Assembly (NCBI GenBank): GCA_020638525.1
Contig: JACKIL010000005.1
Coordinates: forward strand, 191,693-255,692
Reading direction: 5' to 3'
From: Caulobacterales bacterium
GTDB lineage: Bacteria; Pseudomonadota; Alphaproteobacteria; Caulobacterales; Parvularculaceae
DNA: 64,000 bases
Under the pieces are notes generated by a model. That model saw nothing but the letters and a program-made list of their open reading frames with translations, had not been told where the DNA came from and searched no databases. The stretch's first letter is position 1; each line of letters opens with the position of its first letter. Positions 1 to 8,410 of this stretch are shown one piece after another. The translations under genes and the position numbers were made by a program.

Positions 1-18
1 GAGAACGTCGGTGCGCAT
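1..18 (-). CDS. 5' end of a divergent gene, possibly a SAM-dependent methyltransferase (partial)
   Basis: An ATG on the minus strand at 18 opens a frame reading MRTDVL up to the window edge, with AAGTGG just upstream as a possible ribosome binding site. In many alphaproteobacteria a class I methyltransferase beginning with a similar M-x-x-D-V peptide lies divergent from gloB. Only six codons are visible, so the call rests on that recalled gene neighbourhood and not on a domain. Confidence 0.3.
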
Positions 19-124
19 CACCACTTACCGGGGTTTGTCTCGCTGCCCCTGCCCCTTATGATCCGAGGCGGGCCGGCATATCTTACACAGCGCCGCGCCT
101 TAACGCGCCCTTAAGGATGCCGCC

Positions 125-892
125 ATGCCCATCGAGATTCGCCAGTTTCCCTGCCTTTCAGATAATTACGGCTATCTCATCCGCGATGTGTCGACGGGAG
201 CGGTCGCAGCCATCGACACGCCGGACGCGGAGCGGATCAATCAGGAGCTCGCCGCCGCGGGCTGGCGCCTCACCCACATCCTCAATACGCACTGGCACCC
301 TGACCATGCTGGCGGGAACCTCGCCCTCAAGGAGAAGTGGGGCTGCAGGATTTTCGGCCCCGAAGGGGAAGCGGCGAAAATCCCGGGGCTCGACACGCCG
401 GTCGGCGACGGCGACGTCGTGATGCTCGGCAAGTCGCGCGGACAAGTCATCGAGACGCCGGGACACACGCTCGGCCACATCATCTATCACTTCGCGGACG
501 ATAAGGCGGCCTTCGTTGGCGATACGATTTTCGCGCTCGGCTGCGGGCGCCTCTTTGAAGGAACGCCGACGCAAATGTGGTCGTCGCTCTCGCGCATCGC
601 GGCGATGGCGCCCGACACGAAGCTCTATTGCGCGCATGAATATACGCAGGCGAATGCGCGTTTCGCCGTCACCGCCGACCCGCACAATGAAGCGCTGTTA
701 AAGCGCGCGAAAGAGATCGATGCGGCCCGCGCGCGCGGCGAGGCGACCGTGCCGACAAACGTCGCGCTGGAGCTCGCCACAAATCCGTTCCTGCGCGCGA
801 AAGATGCGGGCGTGCAGGCCGCGATGGGCCTTGTCGGCGCGGACCCGGTCGCGGTCTTCGCGGAAGTCCGTAAGCGGAAGGATAACTTCTAG
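125..892 (+). CDS. gloB: Hydroxyacylglutathione hydrolase (glyoxalase II)
   Basis: Hydrolyses S-D-lactoylglutathione to D-lactate and glutathione, the second step of methylglyoxal detoxification in the cytosol. The 255-residue length is normal for the family. The metallo-beta-lactamase metal motif THWHPDH gives H56, H58, D60 and H61, and further ligands follow in the GHTLGH and GDTIF segments; the C-terminal substrate-binding helices are present (RKRKDNF end). The start is set by AAGGA at 113-117, seven bases before the ATG. It ends seven bases from the convergent amidase gene. Confidence 0.95.
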   Translation: MPIEIRQFPCLSDNYGYLIRDVSTGAVAAIDTPDAERINQELAAAGWRLTHILNTHWHPDHAGGNLALKEKWGCRIFGPEGEAAKIPGLDTPVGDGDVVMLGKSRGQVIETPGHTLGHIIYHFADDKAAFVGDTIFALGCGRLFEGTPTQMWSSLSRIAAMAPDTKLYCAHEYTQANARFAVTADPHNEALLKRAKEIDAARARGEATVPTNVALELATNPFLRAKDAGVQAAMGLVGADPVAVFAEVRKRKDNF

Positions 893-899
893 GCGGTCC

Positions 900-2351
900 T
901 TACGCGCCGGCCCATACGCGGGGTTTGCGCGAAGTCCACGGCATCGCTTTTTCGAGTTGCCCTGCAAGACGGAAGAGCACGTCTTCACGGCCGAAGCCGG
1001 CGGCGAAGTGAACGCCGATGGGAAGATTGCTCGCCGCATCATGAGCGAGCGGAACCGAGACGGCGGGAAGCCCCGCCACGTTGAACACCGGCGTGAAGGG
1101 CGTCACGGCGAAGGTGAGCGCCGTCCATCCGAGCCCGTCGAGCCCCTTTGAGTTCGCCGCGAACCATCCGAGCTCGACCGGCAACGTCGGTATCGTCGGC
1201 GACATCAAAATGTCGTTGCGCGCGAACCACGGCCCGAGGCTGCGGCAGACGGCGTTGCGCACGCCGAGCGCAGCGGCGAATTCAACGCCGCTCGTCGCCG
1301 AACCGTAGCGGTAACAGGCGAGGATATGTTCTTCGAGCGTCGTCTCGTCGATCGGCCGCCCGGTCGCGCCGGCGAGCGCATTGATCCAGCCGGTGAGATT
1401 GACTGTCCAGATGCGCGCATTGGCGAGGATGAATTCCTCCCAGTCGACGCCGAGTTTCGCGTCGGAGATCTCGACCTTGTGGCCGAGGCTTTCCATCTCG
1501 CGCGCGACCTTGTTGATCGCATCGGCGACAACGGGCGCCGTCTTGCCGCCGCCGAACGGATCGACCATCAGGCCGACGCGCAAGGAACCGGGATCGGCCG
1601 TCACTTCCTCGATATAGGGTCTTCTCGGGTGTTCGATGATGAACGGATCGCCCGGAACGGCGCCCTCGACGCAATCGAGCAACGCCGCGCTGTCGCGCAC
1701 GGTGCGGCTCACCGCGAGCTCGATGCCAAGGCCGTTGAGACCTTCATCCGCATCCGGACCAATCGGCACGCGCCCGCGCGAAGGCCGCATGCCAAAGAGG
1801 CCGCAACATGCAGCGGGAATGCGGGTCGAGCCGCCGCCGTCATTCGCATGCGCCATCGGCACGACGCCGGCGGCGACAGCGGCCGCAGAGCCGCCGCTCG
1901 AACCGCCCGCCGTATGGCCGGTGTTCCACGGATTGCGCGTCGCGCCGCGGAAAATTGATTCCGTCGAGCAGCTATAGGCCATCTCCGGCGAGGTCGTGCG
2001 CCCGAAGGTGAGAAGCCCCGCTTTGCGGAAGCGTGCCATCAGATCCGTATCTTCCGGCGCGACGAGCCCCGCGGCGAGGCGGCTTCCCATTTCGCTCGCG
2101 CGCCCCGCCATGTGCAGGACCGCATCCTTGATGAGGAATGGAACGCCGCTGAACGGCGCCGAGGCGGGCGCGTTTTTCAGCTGGTCCGCCATCTCGCCCT
2201 CCCATGTCTCGATGATGGCGTTGATCTCGGGGTTCACTGCATTGGCCGCCTCCATCGCGACGGAGAGCAGTTCTTCCGGCTTCACGGCGCCTTTGCGAAC
2301 GAGGCCGGCGAGCCCGAGAGCGTCATGGGAAACGTATTCGTCGAGTTTCAA
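900..2351 (-). CDS. Amidase (amidase signature family)
   Basis: Hydrolyses an amide bond; the substrate cannot be told from sequence. The Ser-cisSer-Lys triad of the family is visible: K75 in PFLIKDAV, S151/S152 in GGSSGGS, and nucleophile S175 in GGGSTRIPA. It resembles the GatA/6-aminohexanoate-cyclic-dimer hydrolase branch, but there is no gatB or gatC nearby, so it is probably a stand-alone amidase. A longer frame reaches a TTG at 2369, but GGAGGAGG sits five bases before the TTG at 2351, which I take as the start (483 residues). Confidence 0.88.
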   Translation of the reverse strand: MKLDEYVSHDALGLAGLVRKGAVKPEELLSVAMEAANAVNPEINAIIETWEGEMADQLKNAPASAPFSGVPFLIKDAVLHMAGRASEMGSRLAAGLVAPEDTDLMARFRKAGLLTFGRTTSPEMAYSCSTESIFRGATRNPWNTGHTAGGSSGGSAAAVAAGVVPMAHANDGGGSTRIPAACCGLFGMRPSRGRVPIGPDADEGLNGLGIELAVSRTVRDSAALLDCVEGAVPGDPFIIEHPRRPYIEEVTADPGSLRVGLMVDPFGGGKTAPVVADAINKVAREMESLGHKVEISDAKLGVDWEEFILANARIWTVNLTGWINALAGATGRPIDETTLEEHILACYRYGSATSGVEFAAALGVRNAVCRSLGPWFARNDILMSPTIPTLPVELGWFAANSKGLDGLGWTALTFAVTPFTPVFNVAGLPAVSVPLAHDAASNLPIGVHFAAGFGREDVLFRLAGQLEKAMPWTSRKPRVWAGA

Positions 2352-2427
2352 GGCGGCCTCCTCCGACAAGGTCGGGGAAGTCTCGCCGAAAAGGTCGTGA
2401 TTGCAAGCGCGAGAAATCCCTATGCGA

Positions 2428-2919
2428 CTATTGCGCAGAGGCGTTCGCGTTCAGCCACTCGACGTTTTGCCCGTAGAGCGCGATCGATGAGATCGACATC
2501 TTCGCCGAGCCTTCGACAGGCTTGCGGCTGTAGGCGACGTAAATAAGCGTATTGTTGGCGCGGTCGTAAATGCGGCGCACGGCGAGCTGCTTGAAGATGA
2601 GGCTCTGCTGCTGCGAGAAAACTTCCTCGCCATTCTTGTCGAAGTCGATGTTTCCGATCTTGATCGGACCGGTCTGGCGGCAGGCGATCGACGAGTTCGA
2701 CGGGTTCTCGAACCAGTTGCCTTTCGCCACGCGGTCCCAGAAGGCGCGGTCGAAATAACTCAGATGGCAGGTGACGCCTTCGACTTTGGCGTCCTTCAGC
2801 GCTTCGAGTTTGACCTCGTTGCCGAGGAGGTCGTTCTTGATTTCACCGACTTCCTCGTGCTCGCCGCGCCCGCAGGCGGCGAGGAAGAGAAGGCTTGCGA
2901 AGATGAGTGCTTTGCGCAT
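2428..2919 (-). CDS. creA: CreA family protein, predicted lipoprotein
   Basis: CreA proteins are small envelope proteins of unknown biochemical role. Recognisable family segments are the VEGVTCHLSYFDR region, WFENPSNSSIACRQTGPI and the SLIFKQLAVRRIYDR stretch near the C-terminus. The chosen start (Met13 of the longest frame) opens a lipoprotein-type signal peptide ending LLFLAAC, so the mature protein is probably lipid-anchored, which is unusual but not unique for CreA. About 163 residues. It follows the amidase promoter side on the same strand with a short gap. Confidence 0.85.
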   Translation of the reverse strand: MRKALIFASLLFLAACGRGEHEEVGEIKNDLLGNEVKLEALKDAKVEGVTCHLSYFDRAFWDRVAKGNWFENPSNSSIACRQTGPIKIGNIDFDKNGEEVFSQQQSLIFKQLAVRRIYDRANNTLIYVAYSRKPVEGSAKMSISSIALYGQNVEWLNANASAQ

Positions 2920-3000
2920 GCACGATGACATGGCGCCGGGCGCTGGAGATTTCAATCAGCATGAAGAAGGCGCGCGCGACGAAGCGCGGGAGATCCGTGC

Positions 3001-3438
3001 TCAGTTGAGCCCTTCGAGATAGCTCGCCGTGTCGGAAAAACCATTGTCGCCCGGCGAGGCGCCATAGCGGAAGGTCGAGCCCCTGAGATAGGGCCCGGAG
3101 CCGTCGCCGGCGCAGACGAAATTCGAAATGGACTGGGCGCGCGCTTTGCCGGCGCCGGAACGGCACCAGGCCTCGATCGCCCCGAGGGCCCCGTCGCAGG
3201 CCGAGGCGAGGCTCTCGCCCTCCGGCCAGCCGGAAGTCGAGCGCCAGTCGATCGACGCGTCGATCGACGTCCCGCAGACGGAGCTCGTATAGCCGACTTC
3301 CCGGGAAAGGGCCGCTTCCTCAGCCTCCTGCGCGCGCAGGGCCTTCAGCGACTGGGCGCGCGCGATCGGCGCTGCGGCGGCGAGCATGGCCGCCAGCGCA
3401 GCAAAAAGGGATACGGAACGGGACGCGCGAAATCGCAT
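3001..3438 (-). CDS. Exported protein of unknown function
   Basis: I do not recognise a family. From the ATG at 3438 the product is 145 residues with a clear Sec signal peptide (basic MRFRASR, a long Ala/Leu core, cleavage near APIARAQ). The mature part has four cysteines (in SSVCGTS, ASACDG, EAWCRSG and NFVCAG) that could form two disulfides, consistent with a periplasmic location. An upstream ATG at 3444 and a longer extension to 3492 are possible but would place charged and polar residues before the signal peptide. Confidence 0.7.
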   Translation of the reverse strand: MRFRASRSVSLFAALAAMLAAAAPIARAQSLKALRAQEAEEAALSREVGYTSSVCGTSIDASIDWRSTSGWPEGESLASACDGALGAIEAWCRSGAGKARAQSISNFVCAGDGSGPYLRGSTFRYGASPGDNGFSDTASYLEGLN

Positions 3439-3507
3439 GCTCATACTCTGGAACGCCAATGCGGCTGATTTTTGGCCGATGGCCGGGAGCATCGCGCAAT
3501 TGTCTGT

Positions 3508-4437
3508 CTAAAGCGTTTCCTCAAGGAAATGAGAGACATCGCTCGACGCCGGGCGGCCGCGCACGCCCGTCAGCGGGTTGTAAACGACCCGTAAAACGGT
3601 CTCTTCGAGGGACAGTCCGGGCGCATCGCCCACCTCGAACCGCACCGACTTCACCCGCGCGGCGAGGATGCGCGCGCCGGTCGGGTCATTCGCGACAAGG
3701 CGCATTCCGGCGGCGACCCGCGCCACCGCATCAGCGAGAACATCGGCCCGCGGCGCCTCCGGCGCAGGCTGCGCTTCGGCGGCGGGCGCAACGTCAACGA
3801 GGCGCGCGGCGACCGGCGCCGCCAGCGGCGCGCTGATCGGCGCGGGGCCGATATCGAAGACGATGGGCTCGCCCGTCACGGCGCTCAAAGCGGCGGTTGC
3901 AAACTGGGCGCGGCGCTGGGCGGCGTGGAAATCGGCCTCGGGCAGCGCAAGCTTTCCGTCGTCCCCAAAGGACCGCGACGCCGCCTGGCCCTGACGCTCG
4001 CCCGGCCAGAACACTGTCGCGCCGCCATACGAGGTGATGCGCAGCATGACCTCGCCCTGCGCGTCTTTGTAGATGACGTCGCCGCGCGGGCCGCGCTCGC
4101 CCGTTACAAGGAAAATTTCTTCCGCAGGCGCTTCCGGATCGATGCGGCAGTCGAGCCGCGGATCGCCGTCCGCGCAGAGAAACTTGATGCGCGCTTCGCC
4201 GACGCCGCCTTCAACGACAAAAATGCGCCCGTCGGCGGCGACCGAAAAGCGCTCGACATCCGGCGTGCGGTGTTGGTGTTCCTTCTTTTCGCGCTTGTCG
4301 CCGACAAGGCTCGAAAAGGGGTCGGCGGCGGCGATCTGGAAACGGGGAGAGATCGGCAGGGGCTGAGCATAAGCGGCGCCGGCCGCCAGAAGCGCCGCCG
4401 CACCCGCCAGAAACATGCCTTTCAGCCCAGTCGTCAT
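3508..4437 (-). CDS. Exported protein of unknown function
   Basis: No family recognised. The 309-residue product has a signal peptide (MTTGLKGMFLAGAA, cleavage around AAYAQ). After it come a segment rich in charged residues, a beta-rich region containing two cysteines (FLCADGDPRLDCRI), an Ala/Pro-rich linker around residues 205-235, and a C-terminal part ending DVSHFLEETL. Codon use matches neighbours. It lies 69 bases upstream of the exported gene at 3001-3438 on the same strand and may be cotranscribed with it. Confidence 0.7.
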   Translation of the reverse strand: MTTGLKGMFLAGAAALLAAGAAYAQPLPISPRFQIAAADPFSSLVGDKREKKEHQHRTPDVERFSVAADGRIFVVEGGVGEARIKFLCADGDPRLDCRIDPEAPAEEIFLVTGERGPRGDVIYKDAQGEVMLRITSYGGATVFWPGERQGQAASRSFGDDGKLALPEADFHAAQRRAQFATAALSAVTGEPIVFDIGPAPISAPLAAPVAARLVDVAPAAEAQPAPEAPRADVLADAVARVAAGMRLVANDPTGARILAARVKSVRFEVGDAPGLSLEETVLRVVYNPLTGVRGRPASSDVSHFLEETL

Positions 4438-4521
4438 TCTTGAGAGCCGCCTTCGCCCATCCCGTTTGATCGCGCTGATTGAACCTTGCGCGCAATCATA
4501 AATAGCCGGTCAATTTGGCGA

Positions 4522-4566
4522 AAAACGGGCCTCCTCGCGGTTTTGCGGCGCCGCAAGGAAGCCCGA
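4522..4566 (-). terminator. Likely terminator of phaAB
   Basis: Read on the minus strand just after the phaB stop, CGGGCTTCC and GGAGGCCCG pair (one G-T pair) around an inner perfect palindrome TTGCGGCGCCGCAA, and the structure is followed by TTTTT. This is the form of an intrinsic terminator. Confidence 0.6.
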
Positions 4567-4571
4567 AAGCC

Positions 4572-5300
4572 TTAGGCGGCGATATATTGGCCGCCATTCG
4601 CGGTCAGGACCGAGCCTGTAATGAAGCCCGCATTGTCGTCCGCGAGGAAGGCGACGCAGCGCGCAATATCCTCAGGCTCGCCGAGACGGCCGACGGGGAT
4701 CTGCGCGACGATTTTCTTCAGCACGTCTTCCGGCACCGCGGCGACCATGTCAGTGCCGATATAGCCCGGCGCGATGGCGTTGACCGTGACGCCTTTGAAG
4801 GCGCCTTCCTGCGCAAGCGCGCGCGTGAAACCGATCATGCCCGCCTTGGCGGCGGAATAGTTGGTCTGGCCCATCTGGCCCTTCTGGCCGTTGATGGAAG
4901 AGATGTTGACGATGCGTCCGAAGCCGCGCTCGCGCATGCCGGGGAAGACCTGGTGCGACATGTTAAAAACGCTGTCGAGATCTGAGCGAATGACCTGCTG
5001 CCACTGCTCGGGCGTCAGCTTGTGGAACATCGCGTCGCGCGTGATGCCAGCGTTGTTGACGAGAATATCTGTCGTGCCGTGTTCTTTCTCGACTTCTGCG
5101 ACGCCCGCCTTGCAGGCGGCGTAGTCAGCGACATCCCATTTATAGACGTGGATGCCCGTTTCTTCCTTGAACGCTTTCGCCGCTTCGTCATTGCCGTGAT
5201 AGGTGGCCGCGACCGTGCACCCTGCATTCTTGAGCGCGATCGAAATCGCGTGGCCAATGCCGCGCGTGCCGCCGGTTACGATTGCCGTCCTTTTCGCCAT
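4572..5300 (-). CDS. phaB: Acetoacetyl-CoA reductase (NADPH)
   Basis: Reduces acetoacetyl-CoA to (R)-3-hydroxybutyryl-CoA for polyhydroxybutyrate synthesis. Short-chain dehydrogenase signs: TGGTRGIG at residues 9-16, NNAG at 82-85, catalytic Ser in NISS (134-135), and Y148/K152 in YSAAK. The segment INGQKGQMGQTNYSAAK is typical of PhaB rather than FabG. The length is 242 residues. GGAGAGA precedes the ATG at 5300, whereas an earlier ATG at 5315 overlaps that binding site, so 5300 is chosen. It is downstream of phaA on the same strand. Confidence 0.94.
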   Translation of the reverse strand: MAKRTAIVTGGTRGIGHAISIALKNAGCTVAATYHGNDEAAKAFKEETGIHVYKWDVADYAACKAGVAEVEKEHGTTDILVNNAGITRDAMFHKLTPEQWQQVIRSDLDSVFNMSHQVFPGMRERGFGRIVNISSINGQKGQMGQTNYSAAKAGMIGFTRALAQEGAFKGVTVNAIAPGYIGTDMVAAVPEDVLKKIVAQIPVGRLGEPEDIARCVAFLADDNAGFITGSVLTANGGQYIAA

Positions 5301-5339
5301 TGATCTCTCTCCCAAATGAAATCGCGTTTCCTGAACACC

Positions 5340-5368
5340 GGAAGCGCCGCCGCAAAAGCGGCGCTTCC
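5340..5368. other. Intergenic hairpin between phaA and phaB
   Basis: GGAAGCGCCGC and GCGGCGCTTCC form a perfect 11-bp stem with a 7-base loop in the 90-base phaA-phaB spacer. On the minus (coding) strand it lacks a following T-run, so it is better read as an mRNA stability or processing element than a full terminator. Confidence 0.55.
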
Positions 5369-5390
5369 AACCCTTTTTTAGTCTCGCGTC

Positions 5391-6566
5391 TTAGCGCTCA
5401 ACACACATGGCGATGCCCATGCCGCCGCCGATACAAAGCGTGGCGAGACCTTTTTTTGCACCCGACCGGTTCATTTCATAGAGCAGCGTCGTCAGGATGC
5501 GCGCGCCCGAAGCGCCGATAGGGTGGCCGATCGCAATCGCGCCGCCATTGACGTTGACCTTAGAGGGATCCCAGCCGAGTTCTTTGCCCACCGCGAGCGA
5601 CTGCGCGGCGAAGGCTTCATTCGCCTCGATAAGATCGAGGTCGGCGAGCTTCCAGCCGGCTTTCTCAAGCGCGAGGCGCGAAGCCGGCGCCGGGCCGATG
5701 CCCATGATCGACGGATCGACGCCGCAATGAGCGGCGGACGCGATGCGCGCAAGCGGCGTGAGGCCGCGGCGGTCAGCTTCCTTCGCTGACATGATGACGA
5801 GCGCGGCGCCGCCGTCATTGATGCCCGACGCATTCGCAGCCGTGACCGTGCCGCCGTCGCGCATGAAAGCGGGCTTGAGGCCCGAGATCGAGTCCATCGT
5901 CACGCCGTCGCGGATATATTCGTCCTGATCGAAAACGACATCGCCCTTGCGGCCCTTGATGACGACCGGCGTAATTTCATCCTTGAACTTGCCGGCTTTT
6001 TTCGCGGCCTCCGCCTTGTTCTGGCTGGCGACGGCGAAGGCGTCCTGCTCTTCGCGGGTGACCTGGTATTTCGCCGCGAGATTCTCCGCCGTCTGGCCCA
6101 TGTGGTAATTGTTGAAGACGTCCCACAGGCCGTCCTTGATCATGGTATCGACATTCGACACGTCGCCCATCTTCACGCCATTACGCAGGAAAGAAGCGTG
6201 TACGGACAATGACATGCTCTCATGGCCGCCGGCGATGACGACCGAGGCATCGCCTCCGCGCACGGCCTGCGCGGCGAGCGCGACAGCGCGAAGCCCGGAG
6301 CCGCAAACCTGATTGATGGTCATCGCAGGCGTCTCTTTCGCAATGCCGGCGCCCATGCTCGCCTGGCGGGCCGTGTTCTGGCCCTGAGCCGCCTGCAGCA
6401 CATGGCCCATGATCGTTTCGGAGACCTCCTCCGGGTTGACCCCAGCGCGCTCAAGCGCCGCCTTGATCACGATCTCGCCCAGCTTGGCGGCCGGAACGCT
6501 CGCGAGCGAACCGCCGAAAGAGCCGACGCCCGTGCGGGCGGCTGATGCGATGACGACTTCGGTCAT
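5391..6566 (-). CDS. phaA: Acetyl-CoA C-acetyltransferase (beta-ketothiolase)
   Basis: Condenses two acetyl-CoA into acetoacetyl-CoA, the first step to polyhydroxybutyrate, and can run in reverse. It is a 391-residue thiolase with acyl-accepting C88 in NQVCGSGLRA, the GHPIGASGAR histidine motif, and the C-terminal TLCIGGGMGIAM motif with the proton-transfer cysteine. The start follows a perfect AGGAGG. It is first in a phaA-phaB operon, divergent from phaR across 283 bases. The polymerase phaC is not in the window. Confidence 0.96.
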   Translation of the reverse strand: MTEVVIASAARTGVGSFGGSLASVPAAKLGEIVIKAALERAGVNPEEVSETIMGHVLQAAQGQNTARQASMGAGIAKETPAMTINQVCGSGLRAVALAAQAVRGGDASVVIAGGHESMSLSVHASFLRNGVKMGDVSNVDTMIKDGLWDVFNNYHMGQTAENLAAKYQVTREEQDAFAVASQNKAEAAKKAGKFKDEITPVVIKGRKGDVVFDQDEYIRDGVTMDSISGLKPAFMRDGGTVTAANASGINDGGAALVIMSAKEADRRGLTPLARIASAAHCGVDPSIMGIGPAPASRLALEKAGWKLADLDLIEANEAFAAQSLAVGKELGWDPSKVNVNGGAIAIGHPIGASGARILTTLLYEMNRSGAKKGLATLCIGGGMGIAMCVER

Positions 6567-6760
6567 AAATCCTCCTGGTTTGAAAATAACCGCGCGCGAT
6601 GCGCACGTCCTGTCTGAATTCTGTTTTTGCGGCGGCGCAGCCGGCGTGGCGGGCCCCGATGGCGGCCTCCCGCCGGGCGTAGAGCGCCCCGGAATCGTCT
6701 CCGGCGGCTATTTTCCTCACTCCCGGGAACACAGCGGCGCGTAGGCAACGCCCAATTTCA

Positions 6761-6827
6761 TGCTATAGCAAGATTAGCAAGCGCAAAAAATCGCTGCAAT
6801 GCAGCATCAATTCTATGTTGCGCAACA
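6761..6827. promoter_or_regulatory. Three palindromes, candidate PhaR operators
   Basis: Three perfect TGC...GCA palindromes lie between phaA and phaR: TGCTATAGCA (6761-6770), GCTGCAATGCAGC (6793-6805) and TGTTGCGCAACA (6816-6827), with centres about 33 and 22 bases apart. The second contains CTGC-N3-GCAG, which matches the PhaR recognition pattern as I recall it from Rhodobacter. They sit upstream of the phaR start and could control both divergent genes. Confidence 0.65.
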
Positions 6828-6849
6828 ACTATACGGGAGGAGCGGATCC

Positions 6850-7458
6850 GTGTCCGAACCGCAAAGCGAAAGAGAACCGGGGCAGAAGGCTGGGAAGTCA
6901 GTCGAGGGCCCGATCGTCATCAAAAAATACGCCAACCGCCGTCTCTACAATACGGCGACGAGCTCCTATGTGACGCTCGATTACCTGTCGGAGATGGTCA
7001 AAAGCGGCGACGACTTCGTCGTCTATGACGCGAAGTCGGGGGAAGACATCACGCGTTCGGTGCTGACGCAGATCATCTTCGAAGAAGAGAACAAGGGGCA
7101 GAATCTCCTGCCGATCCAGTTCCTTCGCCAGCTGATCCAGTTTTACGGCGACAGCCTGCAAAGCTTCGTGCCGTCCTATCTCGAGATGAGCATGAACGCC
7201 TTTTCGCGCAATCAGGAAAAGCTTCGCGACCAGATGCGCGACGCTTTCGGCGGCGCGCCGGGTTACAAAATGTTCGAAGATACGGCTCGCCAGAACATGG
7301 CGCTTTTCGAGCAGGCGATGAAAATGTTCTCGCCGATGGGCGGCGTCTTCCAGCCGCAGGCGCCGAAAGCGCAGAATGAGAGCGAAGAAATTCGCGATCT
7401 CAAGGCGCAGCTCGCCGCGCTGCAGCGCCAGCTGGACAAAATGGACACCAAAAACTGA
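6850..7458 (+). CDS. phaR: Polyhydroxyalkanoate synthesis repressor PhaR
   Basis: DNA-binding repressor that senses polyhydroxybutyrate and controls phasin and its own expression. The N-terminal PHB/PHA accumulation regulator domain is plain: IKKYANRRLYNT, then SSYVTLDYLSEM and DITRSVLTQIIFEEE, followed by PHB-binding repeats and a C-terminal coiled coil (LKAQLAALQRQLDKMD). I place the start at the GTG at 6850, seven bases after GGGAGGAG. The in-frame ATG at 6799 lies inside a palindrome and lacks a ribosome binding site. Product 202 residues. Confidence 0.94.
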   Translation: MSEPQSEREPGQKAGKSVEGPIVIKKYANRRLYNTATSSYVTLDYLSEMVKSGDDFVVYDAKSGEDITRSVLTQIIFEEENKGQNLLPIQFLRQLIQFYGDSLQSFVPSYLEMSMNAFSRNQEKLRDQMRDAFGGAPGYKMFEDTARQNMALFEQAMKMFSPMGGVFQPQAPKAQNESEEIRDLKAQLAALQRQLDKMDTKN

Positions 7459-7487
7459 CGTCACGAACTGACGCCAGAGTGACGCGA

Positions 7488-7517
7488 AAAGCCGGGGCTA
7501 GTCGCCCCGGCTTTTTT
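7488..7517. terminator. Bidirectional terminator between phaR and rlmJ
   Basis: AAAGCCGGGGC and GCCCCGGCTTT form an 11-bp stem with a 5-base loop, followed by a T-run on the plus strand and by T-residues on the minus strand. It serves the convergent phaR and rlmJ, whose stop codon lies inside it. Confidence 0.88.
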
Positions 7518-8349
7518 GCATGAAACGGGCGCCCGGCCCTTTGGCCATCCTGTCGGCCAGAAAGGGACCGAGCTTTTCGAGCTGCGCTTTCAGCGTCCAG
7601 GGCGGGTTGACGACAAGGAGCCCGCAACCGCTGAAGACGCCCTCCGCCGGCGCGCGGATGAAGAGTTCGGCGCGCAAGGATTTCATCTCGCCCATTCCAT
7701 CGATGCGTTCATAAAACGCCTCGACCGCGCGCAGATCTTTCACGGGATACCAGAGCACCATCACGCCGGTCGCAAAACGTTTGCGCGCGTCGGCGAGGCC
7801 CTGCGCCAGCCTGTCGAATTCGCCCGGCGCCTCAAACGGCGGGTCGATCAGCAGGAGGCCGCGCCGCTCGGGCGGCGGCGTGAGCGCGCGCACGGCCGTC
7901 CAGCCATCCATCGCCATCACCTTCACCTGCGCGTCATCCTTGAAGAGCGCGGCGAGCGCGGCGTTGTCCTGCGGGTGCAGCTCATTGACGACGAGACGGT
8001 CATCGGACCTTAGAAGCGCGCGCGCGACCATCGGCGAGCCGGGATATAGGCTGAGCGCGCCGCCACGATTCATTTTCCGCACGATATCGAGATAAGGCTC
8101 AAGAAGCGGCGCGACGTCAGGCGGCGCCGAAGGGGCGTCGATGCCGAGGAGCCGGCCGACGCCATCGATCCATTCAAGCGTCTTGCCCGCTTCGATCCCT
8201 GCGAGATCGTAGCGCCCGATCCCCGCATGCGTGTCGATGACGCGGAAGGGCGCGGGCTTTTCCTTCAGATAGGAAACGCACAGGGCGAGCACGGCGTGCT
8301 TCAGCACATCCGCGAAATTGCCGGCATGAAAGGCGTGGCGGTAATTCAT
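7498..8349 (-). CDS. rlmJ: 23S rRNA (adenine2030-N6)-methyltransferase
   Basis: Methylates A2030 of 23S rRNA using S-adenosylmethionine. The family N-terminus MNYRHAFHAGNFADVLKH is almost invariant and present here, followed by the SAM site VIDTHAGIGRYDL and the catalytic-type motif LLIDPPFE. The 283-residue length is normal. It converges with phaR and shares its terminator. Confidence 0.94.
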   Translation of the reverse strand: MNYRHAFHAGNFADVLKHAVLALCVSYLKEKPAPFRVIDTHAGIGRYDLAGIEAGKTLEWIDGVGRLLGIDAPSAPPDVAPLLEPYLDIVRKMNRGGALSLYPGSPMVARALLRSDDRLVVNELHPQDNAALAALFKDDAQVKVMAMDGWTAVRALTPPPERRGLLLIDPPFEAPGEFDRLAQGLADARKRFATGVMVLWYPVKDLRAVEAFYERIDGMGEMKSLRAELFIRAPAEGVFSGCGLLVVNPPWTLKAQLEKLGPFLADRMAKGPGARFMQKSRGD

Positions 8350-8410
8350 GGGCGTGAGCCAAACGCGCGCCGGGATGCGAAGTCAATCGCGCCCGAAGGC
8401 TCAGCTTGGC

